Shown piece after piece: positions 6,012 through 13,744 of a DNA stretch of 13,744 bases. The stretch is from assembly GCA_026391515.1 (NCBI GenBank), contig JAPLEC010000261.1:1-13744 (forward strand), in the 5' to 3' direction. Position numbers and translations under genes: made by a program. The notes under the pieces were generated by a model. That model made no database searches. It was not told where the DNA came from and was given only the letters and a program-made list of their open reading frames with translations. The stretch's first letter is position 1. The number at the start of each line of letters is the position of its first letter. The stretch comes from Bacteroidia bacterium (lineage in GTDB: Bacteria; Bacteroidota; Bacteroidia; Bacteroidales; VadinHA17).

Positions 6012-6590
6012 TTAATTCTTCACGCAGCGCACCGAATATTTGTTTGATTTCTCAGCACCATGTATGTCAGTCATATCCTCTGCTCTTGAAATGTCAACTA
6101 CAGGTTTATCATTTATGATCAGGTAGCTGAAGAATTCTGCATTGTCTGAATCATATTCTGTAGAGGTCCAGTAGTAGCCACTCTCGTCCATTTCTGTAAA
6201 AGTTCCCTCATAATCCTGCATTCCGGCTAGCTGAATCCCGAAAGAAACCGGTCCGGATTTTGTTTTTTCCCATGCATCATCTCTTTCAAAATTGTTAATC
6301 AGGGATCTGAATTCTGATCCGGAAGGCAGATGCCATCCGTTAGGACATGCCTTTGTGGCCGTTTTCCAGTCATAAAGTACACCATAATCAGCTTCATTGT
6401 TCGGATTGTTATCAAAATAAAAGGCACCGTTTCCTTCTGCTTTGAATTTAAGATTTTCTGCCATCCAGGTTCTGTCATCTATTGTAATTGTCCTGTAAAC
6501 ATTTCCATCCCTGGGATCGGTGATTTTATTCTGAGCTGAAAGATTCAGAAAAAGTATTGAAACGACTAAAACTACCAGTATCTTCTTCAT
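6012..6590 (-). CDS. Secreted FISUMP-domain protein (Fibrobacter succinogenes major paralogous domain)
   Basis: A 192-residue exported protein with a signal peptide (about 1-20, ending LSAQ) and one FISUMP domain. The diagnostic pieces are present in order: DPRDGNVYRTITI with WMAENLKF (26-49), YGVLYDWKTA (69-78), CPNGWHLPSGSEF (82-94), YYWTSTEYD (139-147), and a final KYSVRCVKN. C82 and C189 may form a disulfide. FISUMP proteins are surface or secreted proteins frequent in Bacteroidota and Fibrobacterota. They often occur in many copies per genome, and their biochemical role is mostly unknown. There is no lipobox and no C-terminal sorting domain. It is the last gene before a divergent promoter region. 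Confidence 0.88.
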   Translation of the reverse strand: MKKILVVLVVSILFLNLSAQNKITDPRDGNVYRTITIDDRTWMAENLKFKAEGNGAFYFDNNPNNEADYGVLYDWKTATKACPNGWHLPSGSEFRSLINNFERDDAWEKTKSGPVSFGIQLAGMQDYEGTFTEMDESGYYWTSTEYDSDNAEFFSYLIINDKPVVDISRAEDMTDIHGAEKSNKYSVRCVKN

Positions 6591-6633
6591 CTCTTATATT
6601 CTTTTATTAAAAATTAACTTTAAAAAATTCCTG

Positions 6634-6641
6634 CAAAAATA
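6634..6641 (-). promoter_or_regulatory. Candidate -7 promoter box for the FISUMP gene
   Basis: The - strand reads TATTTTTG followed by C, an exact fit to the Bacteroidota -7 box TAnnTTTG, 44 bases before the start codon. No matching TTG is seen at the -33 position, and the region is so AT-rich that chance matches are likely. Confidence 0.35.
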
Positions 6642-6779
6642 AATATTCTGATATAAATAACGGGTAATTAAATGAATTGTTATTAACCTTTTAAATAAAA
6701 TACTAACTCTAAATTCATTTTATTGACTAATAACTACAAATTCAAGAGATTATTTAAATTATTAGAGGAAAAATATTTG

Positions 6780-6787
6780 TAAATTTG
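6780..6787 (+). promoter_or_regulatory. Candidate -7 promoter box for the FecR-like secreted protein gene
   Basis: TAAATTTG is an exact TAnnTTTG match. It would leave a 5' leader of about 115 bases. A -33 TTG is lacking at the right spacing. A second weaker option is TTTG at 6855-6858 with TATTATTTG at 6878-6886. Confidence 0.3.
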
Positions 6788-6907
6788 TAGAATAACAGTT
6801 CAAATAGAAATATATGATCATTTGGCTTATCATATTTTGAAAAAAGGTACGTTTTTTGATAACTTGTTAGGAAAAGATATTATTTGATTGATTTAATTTA
6901 AATTACC

Positions 6908-7702
6908 ATGAAATCACTTTTTATTAGTCTGGTCTGCCTGTTCATTTTCCTGAGTACCTCATTTAGTCAGGATAATTTCAAAGTTATTAAAGTGAACGGG
7001 TCTATACTTTTAAGAGCAAAGAATGTTTCTCTTCAAACGGGTACTATTTTTTCAGAGAAAGAAGACTTGCTTTTCAGAACTGAAGATGCTACAGCCGCTG
7101 TTATTAATTCCCAGAAAGGCAGGTTGATTCTCACGGCGAATAACCATGACCTTTCGAAGATACAGGCAAATTATCTTCCTGCAATGTATAATGTCAGCAC
7201 AAGAGGAGGATCATTATCCAATATTGTTGATCTGCAAAATCATTTCTCAGGAAAATATGTCGTTCTCGATAAACATAAAATAGTTATGGATACGGAAGCA
7301 TTTCCAATGGATGAAGATCATTTTTTCTACCTGCAATATGTATATAAAGGTGAAGAAATACCTAAGAAGCTGGGTTATTCAGGCGATACTCTTATAATTG
7401 ATAAGAAAGATCTATATTCTGTTGACGGACAGCCAATTCCAAGACCTGATAATACATCAATAAAATTGTTCTACTTAAATGGAAATAAAACAAAAGTACA
7501 GATAAGTGAATTCAATCTCATCTTTCCGGATACAAAACAATTGAAAGATGAGGTTAAGATCATTCTTGATACAATGAAAAATCTTCCGCCTAAAGACCAG
7601 GTTGGCGAGGTAACAGCTTATATTTATGATCAGTACGGCAAAATTCAAAGGGATAATCTTGTAGCCTGGATGAAGGTTAATCTTGGTTTCCAGATTAAAT
7701 AA
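6908..7702 (+). CDS. Secreted protein of unknown function with FecR-like N-terminal region
   Basis: A 264-residue protein with a clear signal peptide (1-20, ending STSFS before QDNF) and no other membrane segment, so it should be periplasmic or surface-located. Residues about 24-75 (VIKVNGSILLR, then LQTGTIFSEKEDLLF, then AAVINSQKGRLILTA) follow the beta-strand pattern of FecR-like domains. The rest is mixed alpha/beta with no motif I recognise. Its C-terminal part (about 200-264) is helical and acidic/basic. The following sensor gene is on the same strand, 96 bases away, but has its own good promoter, so the two need not be one operon. A shared envelope-sensing role is possible but unproven. 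Confidence 0.75.
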   Translation: MKSLFISLVCLFIFLSTSFSQDNFKVIKVNGSILLRAKNVSLQTGTIFSEKEDLLFRTEDATAAVINSQKGRLILTANNHDLSKIQANYLPAMYNVSTRGGSLSNIVDLQNHFSGKYVVLDKHKIVMDTEAFPMDEDHFFYLQYVYKGEEIPKKLGYSGDTLIIDKKDLYSVDGQPIPRPDNTSIKLFYLNGNKTKVQISEFNLIFPDTKQLKDEVKIILDTMKNLPPKDQVGEVTAYIYDQYGKIQRDNLVAWMKVNLGFQIK

Positions 7703-7723
7703 TTTCCTGATAATTTATCTTTA

Positions 7724-7752
7724 TTGCTGTTCAGATAGTCTCTCTACTTTTG
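7724..7752 (+). promoter_or_regulatory. Bacteroidota-type promoter for the propeller/SpoIIE sensor gene
   Basis: TTG at 7724-7726, an 18-base spacer, then TACTTTTG at 7745-7752. This fits the primary sigma consensus of Bacteroidota (-33 TTG or TTTG, 17-20 bases, -7 TAnnTTTG). Transcription would start near 7758, leaving a leader of about 40 bases before the ATG at 7799. Confidence 0.6.
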
Positions 7753-7798
7753 TATCTTTACGTACCAGATAATAGCATATAGACTATTAACTGGGATT

Positions 7799-10700
7799 AT
7801 GAAATATCTTTCAGGTTTATTCTTTTTTATTTTTTTCCTGTGTTCCACAGGAAGAGCACAGGAAGTAATTTACCCTGTAACTAATTATACTACAAAAGAT
7901 TACGGTCTTAATTTTAATTCTCAAAAATGGTCAGTAGTCCAGGATAACCGGGGAATAATTTATATCGGAACTGAAAGTAACCTGCTTGAATTTGATGGAC
8001 ATTCCTGGAATTCTTCTCCTATTAATAAAATGGCTTACATCCTTTCCCTGGCCACAGATGCTTCAGGAATCTTGTATGCCGGTTCTCAGAATGAATTTGG
8101 TTATTTTGCTCCCGACCAGAAAACAGGATTAAAATATTACTCGCTTTCTGATTCCCTTGATATAAATGATACTGAATTCTCCAACATTCGTTATGTAAAT
8201 GTTTTTTCAGGAGGAGTAGCTTTCCAGGCCGAAGAAAAGCTTTTTATATATACAAATGGGAAAATAAATGTTATTAATCCGGTAACAAAATTTCACACAT
8301 CTTTTGTTGTAAATGATTTACTGTTTGTAAGACAAAAGGAGGTTGGCCTGATGGTATGGAAAGATGGCAAGTTGAATAAAATCGAAGGAAGTGAAATATT
8401 CAAAGCAACAGGCATCTTCCTGATGCTCCCCTTTGGCTCAGGCGGCAAGAAAATACTTATAGGTACACAAGAAATAGGATTCTGGATTTTCGATCCTTCT
8501 TCTGAAAATAAATTCCGCCCTTTTATTCTTAAGAAACAAATACTCATTAACAATGCAGAAATATCAGGAGGGGTATTAATGTCTGATGGTTTGATTGCTC
8601 TCAGTACGTTCCGTAACGGAATTATTTTAATTAATACAAACGGGGAAATAGTAACAATAATAAATAAGGGAACTGGCCTTCTGGATAATGATGTTAAGCA
8701 AGTAATTGTTGATAAGAGTCAGAATCTCTGGCTTGCACTTCAAAACGGGATCAGTACAATTGAATACAGCTCACCAATCTCATTTTATACTGAAAAATCC
8801 GGAATTGAAGGATCGGTGCAATGTGTTATCAGACATAAAGGTCTCTTATATGTTGGAACTAGTACAGGACTTTATGTTCAGAATAATAAATCTGAACGAG
8901 GAACTCAATTTATTACAGTTTTTAATATTTCATCTCCTGTATGGAGTCTGATTGAAGTTGATGGCAGGCTACTTGCTGGAACTGATGTTGGTATTCTTGA
9001 AATTAATGGCACCAATATTGAAAAAATCAGTACCGAAAGATCGTCAACTCTTTATTACTCTCCCGCTATGAAGTTGCTTTTATCGGGAGCTTCTGGTATA
9101 TCTGTCTTTCAGAAAAGCAGCACTTTCAGAAAAATCAACCTTTTTGAAGAAATCAAATCAGATATTTTTTCAATAACTGGAATTGAACCGGAGAATTCTG
9201 ATTCATGTGTGATATGGGCTGGTTCAAGAGCTAACGGTATTGCAACAAGGCTAGTTATTCATAAAGACCTGCGAAGAACTATTGATCAATATTTTGGTAT
9301 TTCTGATGGTCTGGTAGACGGTCCTGTCTACCCATTTAAATATAAAGATGAAATAATTTTCGGTACCAGTGAGGGCTTTCGCAAATTCAAGCATGAAAGT
9401 GAAGCTATTAAAGATCTTCCCGATTCATTGAAAAACGATCCTGTCTGGCGGAAAGGAATGTTTTATTCATATCTTGTTACAAGAGATACTATAGGACATT
9501 CCGTCTCCTGCTTTATTGACTCTCCTGATAGAGTATGGATATGTGCCGATAATCATTTGGGTTACATCAATAAAAATGATACGGATAATTTTATCAACGC
9601 ACCCTTCAGAGGTATTGATGCTAAAATTAATTCAATATATCCTGAGAATAACGGCATTTGCTGGTTTGCAACAACTGAAGGACTCATCCGCTATGATCTG
9701 AACTCCGGCAAGGATTATTCAGCTGATTTTTTATCCTTAATCAGGAAAGTAACTGCCACCCGTACTGATTCAATCCTTTTTGCCGGGACGAATTTTATAA
9801 CAGATTCTGACAAGATTAAAATTACAACATCACAACCTGATTTATTCAAACCAGTTCTGGCTTACCGGAATAACTCCCTTAGATTTGATTTTGCTGCTCC
9901 ATTTTATGAATATCCCGATAAGATGTTTTTCCTGTGTCGGCTTGAAGGATTTGACTCAACCTGGACAAACCTGGGTCATAGCTTTTACTATCCATATACT
10001 AACCTGCACGAGGGAAATTATACTTTTCGTGTCAGAGCTCAAAATGTTTATGGACATAATTCCGATGAGGCTCTCTATAGCTTTACAGTCCTGCCACCAT
10101 GGTACAGGTCGTGGCCGGCATATATTAGCTACGGTATATTATCATTATTAACTGTTTGGATTATTGCCACATTATATTCAATCCGTCTTAAACGTGAAAA
10201 TATACGGCTGGAGGGAATTGTCAGAGATAGAACTGCAGAGGTTGTCCGACAAAGAGATGTCCTTGAACATCAGAATAAAGAGATTGAGGACTCGATCCGT
10301 TATGCAAGCAGGATACAGAATGCAGTATTGCCTGCAGATCACGACTTTGCCGGATTGATTCCGGAAAGTTTTGTTTTTTTCAAACCTCTTGAGATAGTGA
10401 GCGGTGATTTTTATTGGATCAGTCAGGTGGAAAGTAAATTGATCATTTCAGCTGCCGACTGCACTGGTCATGGTGTTCCCGGTGCATTTATGAGTATGCT
10501 GGGTGTGGCATTCCTGAATGAAATTGTGAACAAGGATCATTTTACCCGTCCGGATCTTATTCTTAACAAATTAAGGGATAAAGTCATCGAAGCACTTCAG
10601 CAACAGGGAAAATCAGGTGAAGCTAAAGATGGGATGGATATAGTTGTGGTATGCATTGATGAACAAACTAAAAAGTTAAGTTATGCCGGAGCATATAATC

Positions 10701-11029
10701 CTTTGATTATGATCAGAAATGGAGAATTGTCGGAAATATCTGCTGATAAGATGCCAATAGCTATTTACGATAATATGAAAGAATTTACCATGCACGAGAT
10801 TTCAATAGCTACTGGCGATTTGTTTTATTTCTACTCAGATGGCTATGAAGATCAGTTCGGAGGTCCAAATGGTAAGAAATTAAAATCAAAACGGTTTAAA
10901 CAGCTTCTCCTGGATAATTATGACAAACCATTGAAAGATCAGAAATTGATTCTTGAAAAATCATTTGAAGAGTGGAAAGGTAATCTGAAGCAGGTCGATG
11001 ATATTGTCGTTATCGGAGTAAAAGTATGA
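7799..11029 (+). CDS. Transmembrane sensor phosphatase: beta-propeller, Y_Y_Y domain, SpoIIE/PP2C domain
   Basis: A 1076-residue single-pass sensor. A signal peptide (1-20) is followed by a periplasmic two-component-regulator-type propeller with repeated blades, e.g. RGIIYIGTESNLLEFDG (51-67), NLWLALQNGISTIE (about 309-322), VWICADNHLGYI (about 577) and ICWFATTEGLIRYD (about 620). A Y_Y_Y domain follows (about 690-766, LEGFDSTWTNLG to YTFRVRAQN). A membrane helix lies at about 775-796, then a coiled coil (797-845) with SIRYASRIQNAVLP, then the SpoIIE domain to the end. PP2C metal-site acidic residues are in place: GD870, D887 in DCTGHGVPGAF, DGMD947 and DD1067-1068. It should dephosphorylate a cytoplasmic partner, classically an anti-sigma antagonist. 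There is no histidine kinase, receiver or DNA-binding domain, and no partner gene nearby. The propeller ligand is unknown; in relatives it is often a glycan. Confidence 0.9.
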   Translation: MKYLSGLFFFIFFLCSTGRAQEVIYPVTNYTTKDYGLNFNSQKWSVVQDNRGIIYIGTESNLLEFDGHSWNSSPINKMAYILSLATDASGILYAGSQNEFGYFAPDQKTGLKYYSLSDSLDINDTEFSNIRYVNVFSGGVAFQAEEKLFIYTNGKINVINPVTKFHTSFVVNDLLFVRQKEVGLMVWKDGKLNKIEGSEIFKATGIFLMLPFGSGGKKILIGTQEIGFWIFDPSSENKFRPFILKKQILINNAEISGGVLMSDGLIALSTFRNGIILINTNGEIVTIINKGTGLLDNDVKQVIVDKSQNLWLALQNGISTIEYSSPISFYTEKSGIEGSVQCVIRHKGLLYVGTSTGLYVQNNKSERGTQFITVFNISSPVWSLIEVDGRLLAGTDVGILEINGTNIEKISTERSSTLYYSPAMKLLLSGASGISVFQKSSTFRKINLFEEIKSDIFSITGIEPENSDSCVIWAGSRANGIATRLVIHKDLRRTIDQYFGISDGLVDGPVYPFKYKDEIIFGTSEGFRKFKHESEAIKDLPDSLKNDPVWRKGMFYSYLVTRDTIGHSVSCFIDSPDRVWICADNHLGYINKNDTDNFINAPFRGIDAKINSIYPENNGICWFATTEGLIRYDLNSGKDYSADFLSLIRKVTATRTDSILFAGTNFITDSDKIKITTSQPDLFKPVLAYRNNSLRFDFAAPFYEYPDKMFFLCRLEGFDSTWTNLGHSFYYPYTNLHEGNYTFRVRAQNVYGHNSDEALYSFTVLPPWYRSWPAYISYGILSLLTVWIIATLYSIRLKRENIRLEGIVRDRTAEVVRQRDVLEHQNKEIEDSIRYASRIQNAVLPADHDFAGLIPESFVFFKPLEIVSGDFYWISQVESKLIISAADCTGHGVPGAFMSMLGVAFLNEIVNKDHFTRPDLILNKLRDKVIEALQQQGKSGEAKDGMDIVVVCIDEQTKKLSYAGAYNPLIMIRNGELSEISADKMPIAIYDNMKEFTMHEISIATGDLFYFYSDGYEDQFGGPNGKKLKSKRFKQLLLDNYDKPLKDQKLILEKSFEEWKGNLKQVDDIVVIGVKV

Positions 11030-11117
11030 AATTGTCGTGCAAGTCTAGCAGTCCTGCGTTCCTACAAGTAGTTTTACTTTTTTACCTTCCTCTATAAGGT
11101 TACTTCCTATAAATATG

Positions 11118-11125
11118 TAAATTTG
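11118..11125 (+). promoter_or_regulatory. Candidate -7 promoter box for the dCMP deaminase/protease operon
   Basis: TAAATTTG is an exact match to TAnnTTTG, 28 bases before the deaminase start. It is identical to the box at 6780-6787, including the G before and the T after. A -33 TTG at the expected distance is not seen. Confidence 0.4.
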
Positions 11126-11153
11126 TGCGCTTCATTAAGCGGAGTTTATTTCA

Positions 11154-11624
11154 ATGGCAGACGATAAATTAATTAAACCGTACGGCGATAAACAGATGTC
11201 TTTTGATAAGCGCTACCTGGAAATGGCTCTGATATGGGCTCGGAATTCGTATTGTATTCGCCGTCAAGTCGGTGCATTGATAGTAAAAGGAAAAATGATT
11301 ATTTCCGATGGCTATAACGGGACTCCAGCCGGCTTTGAAAACGTATGCGAAGATGAGAACAACGTTACAAAACCGTATGTTCTTCATGCCGAAGCCAATG
11401 CAATTACTAAAGTGGCTAAATCAAATAATTCAAGCGAGGATTCAACACTTTATGTTACTACATCTCCATGTATGGAATGTGCAAAGCTTATTATTCAGTC
11501 AGGAATTAAAAGAGTTGTTTATTGCAACAGGTATCGTATTACTGACGGGCTTGATCTGCTGAAACGTGCCGGAATAAAGCTGGTATATATTGATCCGGAA
11601 AATGACATCTATGAACAACAATAA
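11154..11624 (+). CDS. Deoxycytidylate (dCMP) deaminase family protein
   Basis: A 156-residue cytoplasmic zinc enzyme of the cytidine/deoxycytidylate deaminase family. The zinc-site motifs are complete: H78-A-E80 (zinc ligand and general acid/base) and P105-C106-M-E-C109 (two zinc ligands). The N-terminal segment RRQVGALIV plus SDGYNGTPAGFENV matches dCMP deaminases (ComEB type), which convert dCMP to dUMP for dTTP synthesis, rather than free-cytidine deaminases or tRNA-specific TadA. The length is normal. The start is supported by GGAG at 11141-11144, 9 bases before the ATG, one of the few Shine-Dalgarno-like sites in the window. Its 3' end overlaps the start of the protease gene by 14 bases, so the two are probably translated together, although their functions are unrelated. 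Confidence 0.9.
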   Translation: MADDKLIKPYGDKQMSFDKRYLEMALIWARNSYCIRRQVGALIVKGKMIISDGYNGTPAGFENVCEDENNVTKPYVLHAEANAITKVAKSNNSSEDSTLYVTTSPCMECAKLIIQSGIKRVVYCNRYRITDGLDLLKRAGIKLVYIDPENDIYEQQ

Positions 11625-13209
11625 TTCAAAAAGGAGTATTTTTCTTCCATTACTCCTTGCTTTATCAACAGTCTTTGGTATTCTGATCGGGATTTATCTT
11701 CCAAGGCAGAATGATAATCGGCAACATTTAGGCCTGAGATTAAAAAATGATAAGATCAACAACGTTCTTAACATAATCGAATCAGATTATGTTGATACAG
11801 TTAATCGCAATGAGCTTGTCGAAACAGCTATTCCGGCTATTCTTAAAAAGCTTGATCCTCATTCGTTATATATACCTGCTAAAAATCTTACCCGGGCAAA
11901 TGAGTCTCTTCTGGGTAACTTTGAAGGAATCGGTATTTCATTCAATATGCTTACTGATACTGTACTGGTAATCAGTACAATACCCGGCGGTCCGTCAGAA
12001 AAGCTTGGCCTTATGGCTGGTGATAAGATCCTTTACGTTAATGATTCACTTATTGCAGGGAAAGGAATAAGCGATGAAAAAGTTGTGGAAATGCTTAAGG
12101 GTCCCAGGGGAACAGTTGTAAAGGTAAAAATCCTTCGCAAAGGATATAAAGAACTCCTGTCATTTGATATAACACGTGATAAGATACCCATTTACAGCTT
12201 GGATATTGCTTATATGATCAACGACAACACAGGATTTATCAGAATTAACAACTTTGCCGAGACAACCTTTGATGAGTTTATGAATGGACTCAGGGAACTT
12301 AAAGGTCGGGGTATGACAAAACTTATTATCGACCTGAGGGGAAATTCCGGAGGAGTTATGGAAGCTGCGATTCAGATAGCTAACCAGTTACTTAAAAAGG
12401 GGCAATTGATTGTTTATACAAAAGGTCGTGCTCAAGCTCGTAACGATTTCATTGCTACCGGAAAAGGGGAATTTGAAACCGGCGATCTTACAATACTTAT
12501 TGATGAAGGGAGCGCTTCAGCAAGTGAAATTCTGGCTGGCGCCATCCAGGATAACGATCGTGGAACAATCATCGGCAGACGATCATTTGGTAAGGGATTA
12601 GTCCAAGAACAAGTTGACTTACATGATGGTTCAGGAATGAGACTTACTGTTGCACGTTATTATACTCCGACCGGAAGATCTATCCAGAAACCTTATAATA
12701 AAGGATTTGAAGAATATTATAATGATTTAATTATCAGAGGGGACAGACACGAGTACGAGAATTCTGACAGCATCCATTTTGCTGATTCGCTTAAATTCAC
12801 AACGCCAAGAGGAAGAACTGTATATGGTGGTGGTGGAATAATGCCCGACAAATTTGTACCTGTTGATACTTCCGGGATTTCAACTTATTTTCTGAAAGTA
12901 AGGCCTTTAATTTACCAGTTTGCATTAAAATATACTGAAAATAACCGCGAAACTCTGAAAAAATTCACTGAATCGGGGGAGCTTGAAAATTATCTTAATA
13001 AGCAGGGACTCCTTGATCAGTTTATCCGTTATACTTCCGACAATAAAATTAAAACGGATCCTGAGGGATTAAAAATTTCAGGTAATGTTATTCATGTCCA
13101 GTTAAAAGCATATATCGCCCGTAATATTTTGGATAACAAGGGATTCTATCCTATCTGGGAACAGATTGACACTACACTTAAATATGCTATTGAGTATTTG
13201 AAGAAGTAG
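11611..13209 (+). CDS. S41 family C-terminal processing peptidase (CtpA/Tsp-like) with PDZ domain
   Basis: A 532-residue membrane-anchored periplasmic serine protease. It has an N-terminal membrane anchor (about 8-28, LPLLLALSTVFGILIGIYLP), then a short helical region with IESDYVD and LDPHSLYIP. A PDZ domain follows (about 102-185, GNFEGIGISFN to GPRGTVVKVKILR), then the S41 core with LIIDLRGNSGG and the catalytic pair S303 (SASASEILAGA) and K328 (SFGKGLVQ). The Ser-Lys spacing of 25 residues is that of CtpA-type enzymes. The C-terminal 120 residues are less conserved. Such proteases trim or degrade envelope proteins from the C terminus. The start is set at 11611, where GGAAAA lies about 9 bases upstream; an ATG at 11602 (adding MTS) or a TTG at 11590 is possible. 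It is co-translated with the deaminase and ends 7 bases from a convergent gene. Confidence 0.92.
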   Translation: MNNNNSKRSIFLPLLLALSTVFGILIGIYLPRQNDNRQHLGLRLKNDKINNVLNIIESDYVDTVNRNELVETAIPAILKKLDPHSLYIPAKNLTRANESLLGNFEGIGISFNMLTDTVLVISTIPGGPSEKLGLMAGDKILYVNDSLIAGKGISDEKVVEMLKGPRGTVVKVKILRKGYKELLSFDITRDKIPIYSLDIAYMINDNTGFIRINNFAETTFDEFMNGLRELKGRGMTKLIIDLRGNSGGVMEAAIQIANQLLKKGQLIVYTKGRAQARNDFIATGKGEFETGDLTILIDEGSASASEILAGAIQDNDRGTIIGRRSFGKGLVQEQVDLHDGSGMRLTVARYYTPTGRSIQKPYNKGFEEYYNDLIIRGDRHEYENSDSIHFADSLKFTTPRGRTVYGGGGIMPDKFVPVDTSGISTYFLKVRPLIYQFALKYTENNRETLKKFTESGELENYLNKQGLLDQFIRYTSDNKIKTDPEGLKISGNVIHVQLKAYIARNILDNKGFYPIWEQIDTTLKYAIEYLKK

Positions 13210-13216
13210 AGGGAGT

Positions 13217-13744
13217 TCATGTGCATTTTCTTATAAACTCGGTTATTACTTTCATCGATTTCTCTTCTTCCTCAATAAATCCTAAGTGTCCTGAATTTCT
13301 AAGTATTACCACTCTTGCATTGGCAGGTAACTTTACTTTAGCCTGAATCTGCTTACAATTAATATAATTATCCATTGATCCCAGAATCCAGAGGCAGGGC
13401 ACTTTTCCTGATTCCATAACTGATAACCTTGAAGGTCGGGCCATCATGCCTTTAAGTACCGCTATTATTCCTTCACCTTTAATTGATAAGGCGATTTCTT
13501 TTGATTTTTGGAAGGCATCTGAGAATTCCTGAAGATTAGATGCGGCATACATTCTGAAAATATTATCCGGAATCATCAGATCTTTATTCCCTTCTTTTAC
13601 AAGGGATATTTCCCGTTCTCTTTTCTCAAGAGTCTCCGGTGAATCAGCAAAAGGCTGGGAATGAAACAAACAATATCCTGAAAGCATACCAGGGTAGAGT
13701 TCTGTAAAGGCAAGAGTAATATAACCACCCAGGGAATGTCCGAT
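13217..13744 (-). CDS. Alpha/beta hydrolase (partial; 5' end outside the window)
   Basis: A reading frame open to the window edge. From the edge inward it starts IGHSLGGYITLAFTELYPG, which holds the nucleophile elbow G-x-S-x-G of the alpha/beta hydrolase fold. The remaining triad members follow in order: an aspartate in LWILGSMDNYI and a histidine in RNSGHLGFIEEEE near the end. The first in-frame ATG (13685-13687) is after the elbow, so the true start is beyond 13744 and about 80-100 residues are missing. The family covers esterases, lipases and haloperoxidase-like enzymes, and the substrate cannot be told. It is convergent with the protease gene, with only 7 bases between the stops and no visible terminator. 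Confidence 0.85.
   Translation of the reverse strand: MGHSLGGYITLAFTELYPGMLSGYCLFHSQPFADSPETLEKREREISLVKEGNKDLMIPDNIFRMYAASNLQEFSDAFQKSKEIALSIKGEGIIAVLKGMMARPSRLSVMESGKVPCLWILGSMDNYINCKQIQAKVKLPANARVVILRNSGHLGFIEEEEKSMKVITEFIRKCT

Larger units (their letters stand above)
6591..6907. other. AT-rich divergent intergenic region
   Basis: A 317-base gap between two genes reading away from each other. It is very AT-rich, contains candidate promoter boxes for both sides (6634-6641 and 6780-6787), and shows no convincing ORF, repeat or structured RNA. Confidence 0.6.

Noticed and set aside
11066..11083. Possible intrinsic terminator after the sensor phosphatase (AAGTA/TACTT stem then a T-run)
   Set aside because: The stem has only five A-T-rich pairs, too weak to call as a terminator.

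Overview
The window looks like chromosomal DNA of a Bacteroidota bacterium, probably a Bacteroidales or Marinilabiliales-type anaerobe; the order is a guess. Support comes from low GC, few Shine-Dalgarno sites, several matches to the Bacteroidota -7 promoter box TAnnTTTG, a FISUMP-domain secreted protein, a SMUG2-type DNA glycosylase and a beta-propeller/Y_Y_Y sensor fused to a SpoIIE phosphatase. No rRNA, tRNA, CRISPR array, transposase or phage gene was seen.

Region 1 (1-4975) is a thiol-redox and export module that resembles organoarsenical or metalloid resistance loci. On the + strand are a small CPKC thioredoxin-like protein, an ArsF-like CxxC lipoprotein, an ArsG-like (CcdA/DsbD-fold) membrane protein, a palindromic repeat, an ArsP/DUF318-type permease and a periplasm-facing CIPC thioredoxin lipoprotein. 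Converging from the - strand are an ArsR/SmtB repressor, a rhodanese-fold protein without its catalytic cysteine, and a pyrroline-5-carboxylate reductase gene ruined by an internal deletion and frameshift. The likely logic is that ArsR senses a thiophilic metalloid, the thioredoxin and ArsF/ArsG proteins handle electrons or reduction across the inner membrane, and the permease exports the product. The substrate is not visible in the sequence.

Region 2 (4976-6907) holds a second copy of the same palindromic repeat, a SMUG2-family DNA glycosylase, a secreted FISUMP-domain protein, and a 317-base AT-rich divergent promoter region.

Region 3 (6908-11029) has a secreted protein of unknown function with a FecR-like start. 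It is followed by a 1076-residue sensor (propeller, Y_Y_Y, one membrane helix, coiled coil, SpoIIE/PP2C phosphatase) behind a good Bacteroidota promoter. This looks like an envelope-to-cytoplasm signalling protein whose partner anti-sigma system lies elsewhere.

Region 4 (11118-13744) has a dCMP deaminase overlapping an S41 C-terminal processing protease, then a convergent alpha/beta hydrolase cut by the window edge.

The most unusual points are the arsEFG-like plus ArsP-like cluster, the Cys-less rhodanese with a CxC tail and a repeat-derived C terminus, the deleted proC relic, and the two related palindromic repeats, one of which sits inside the export cluster.
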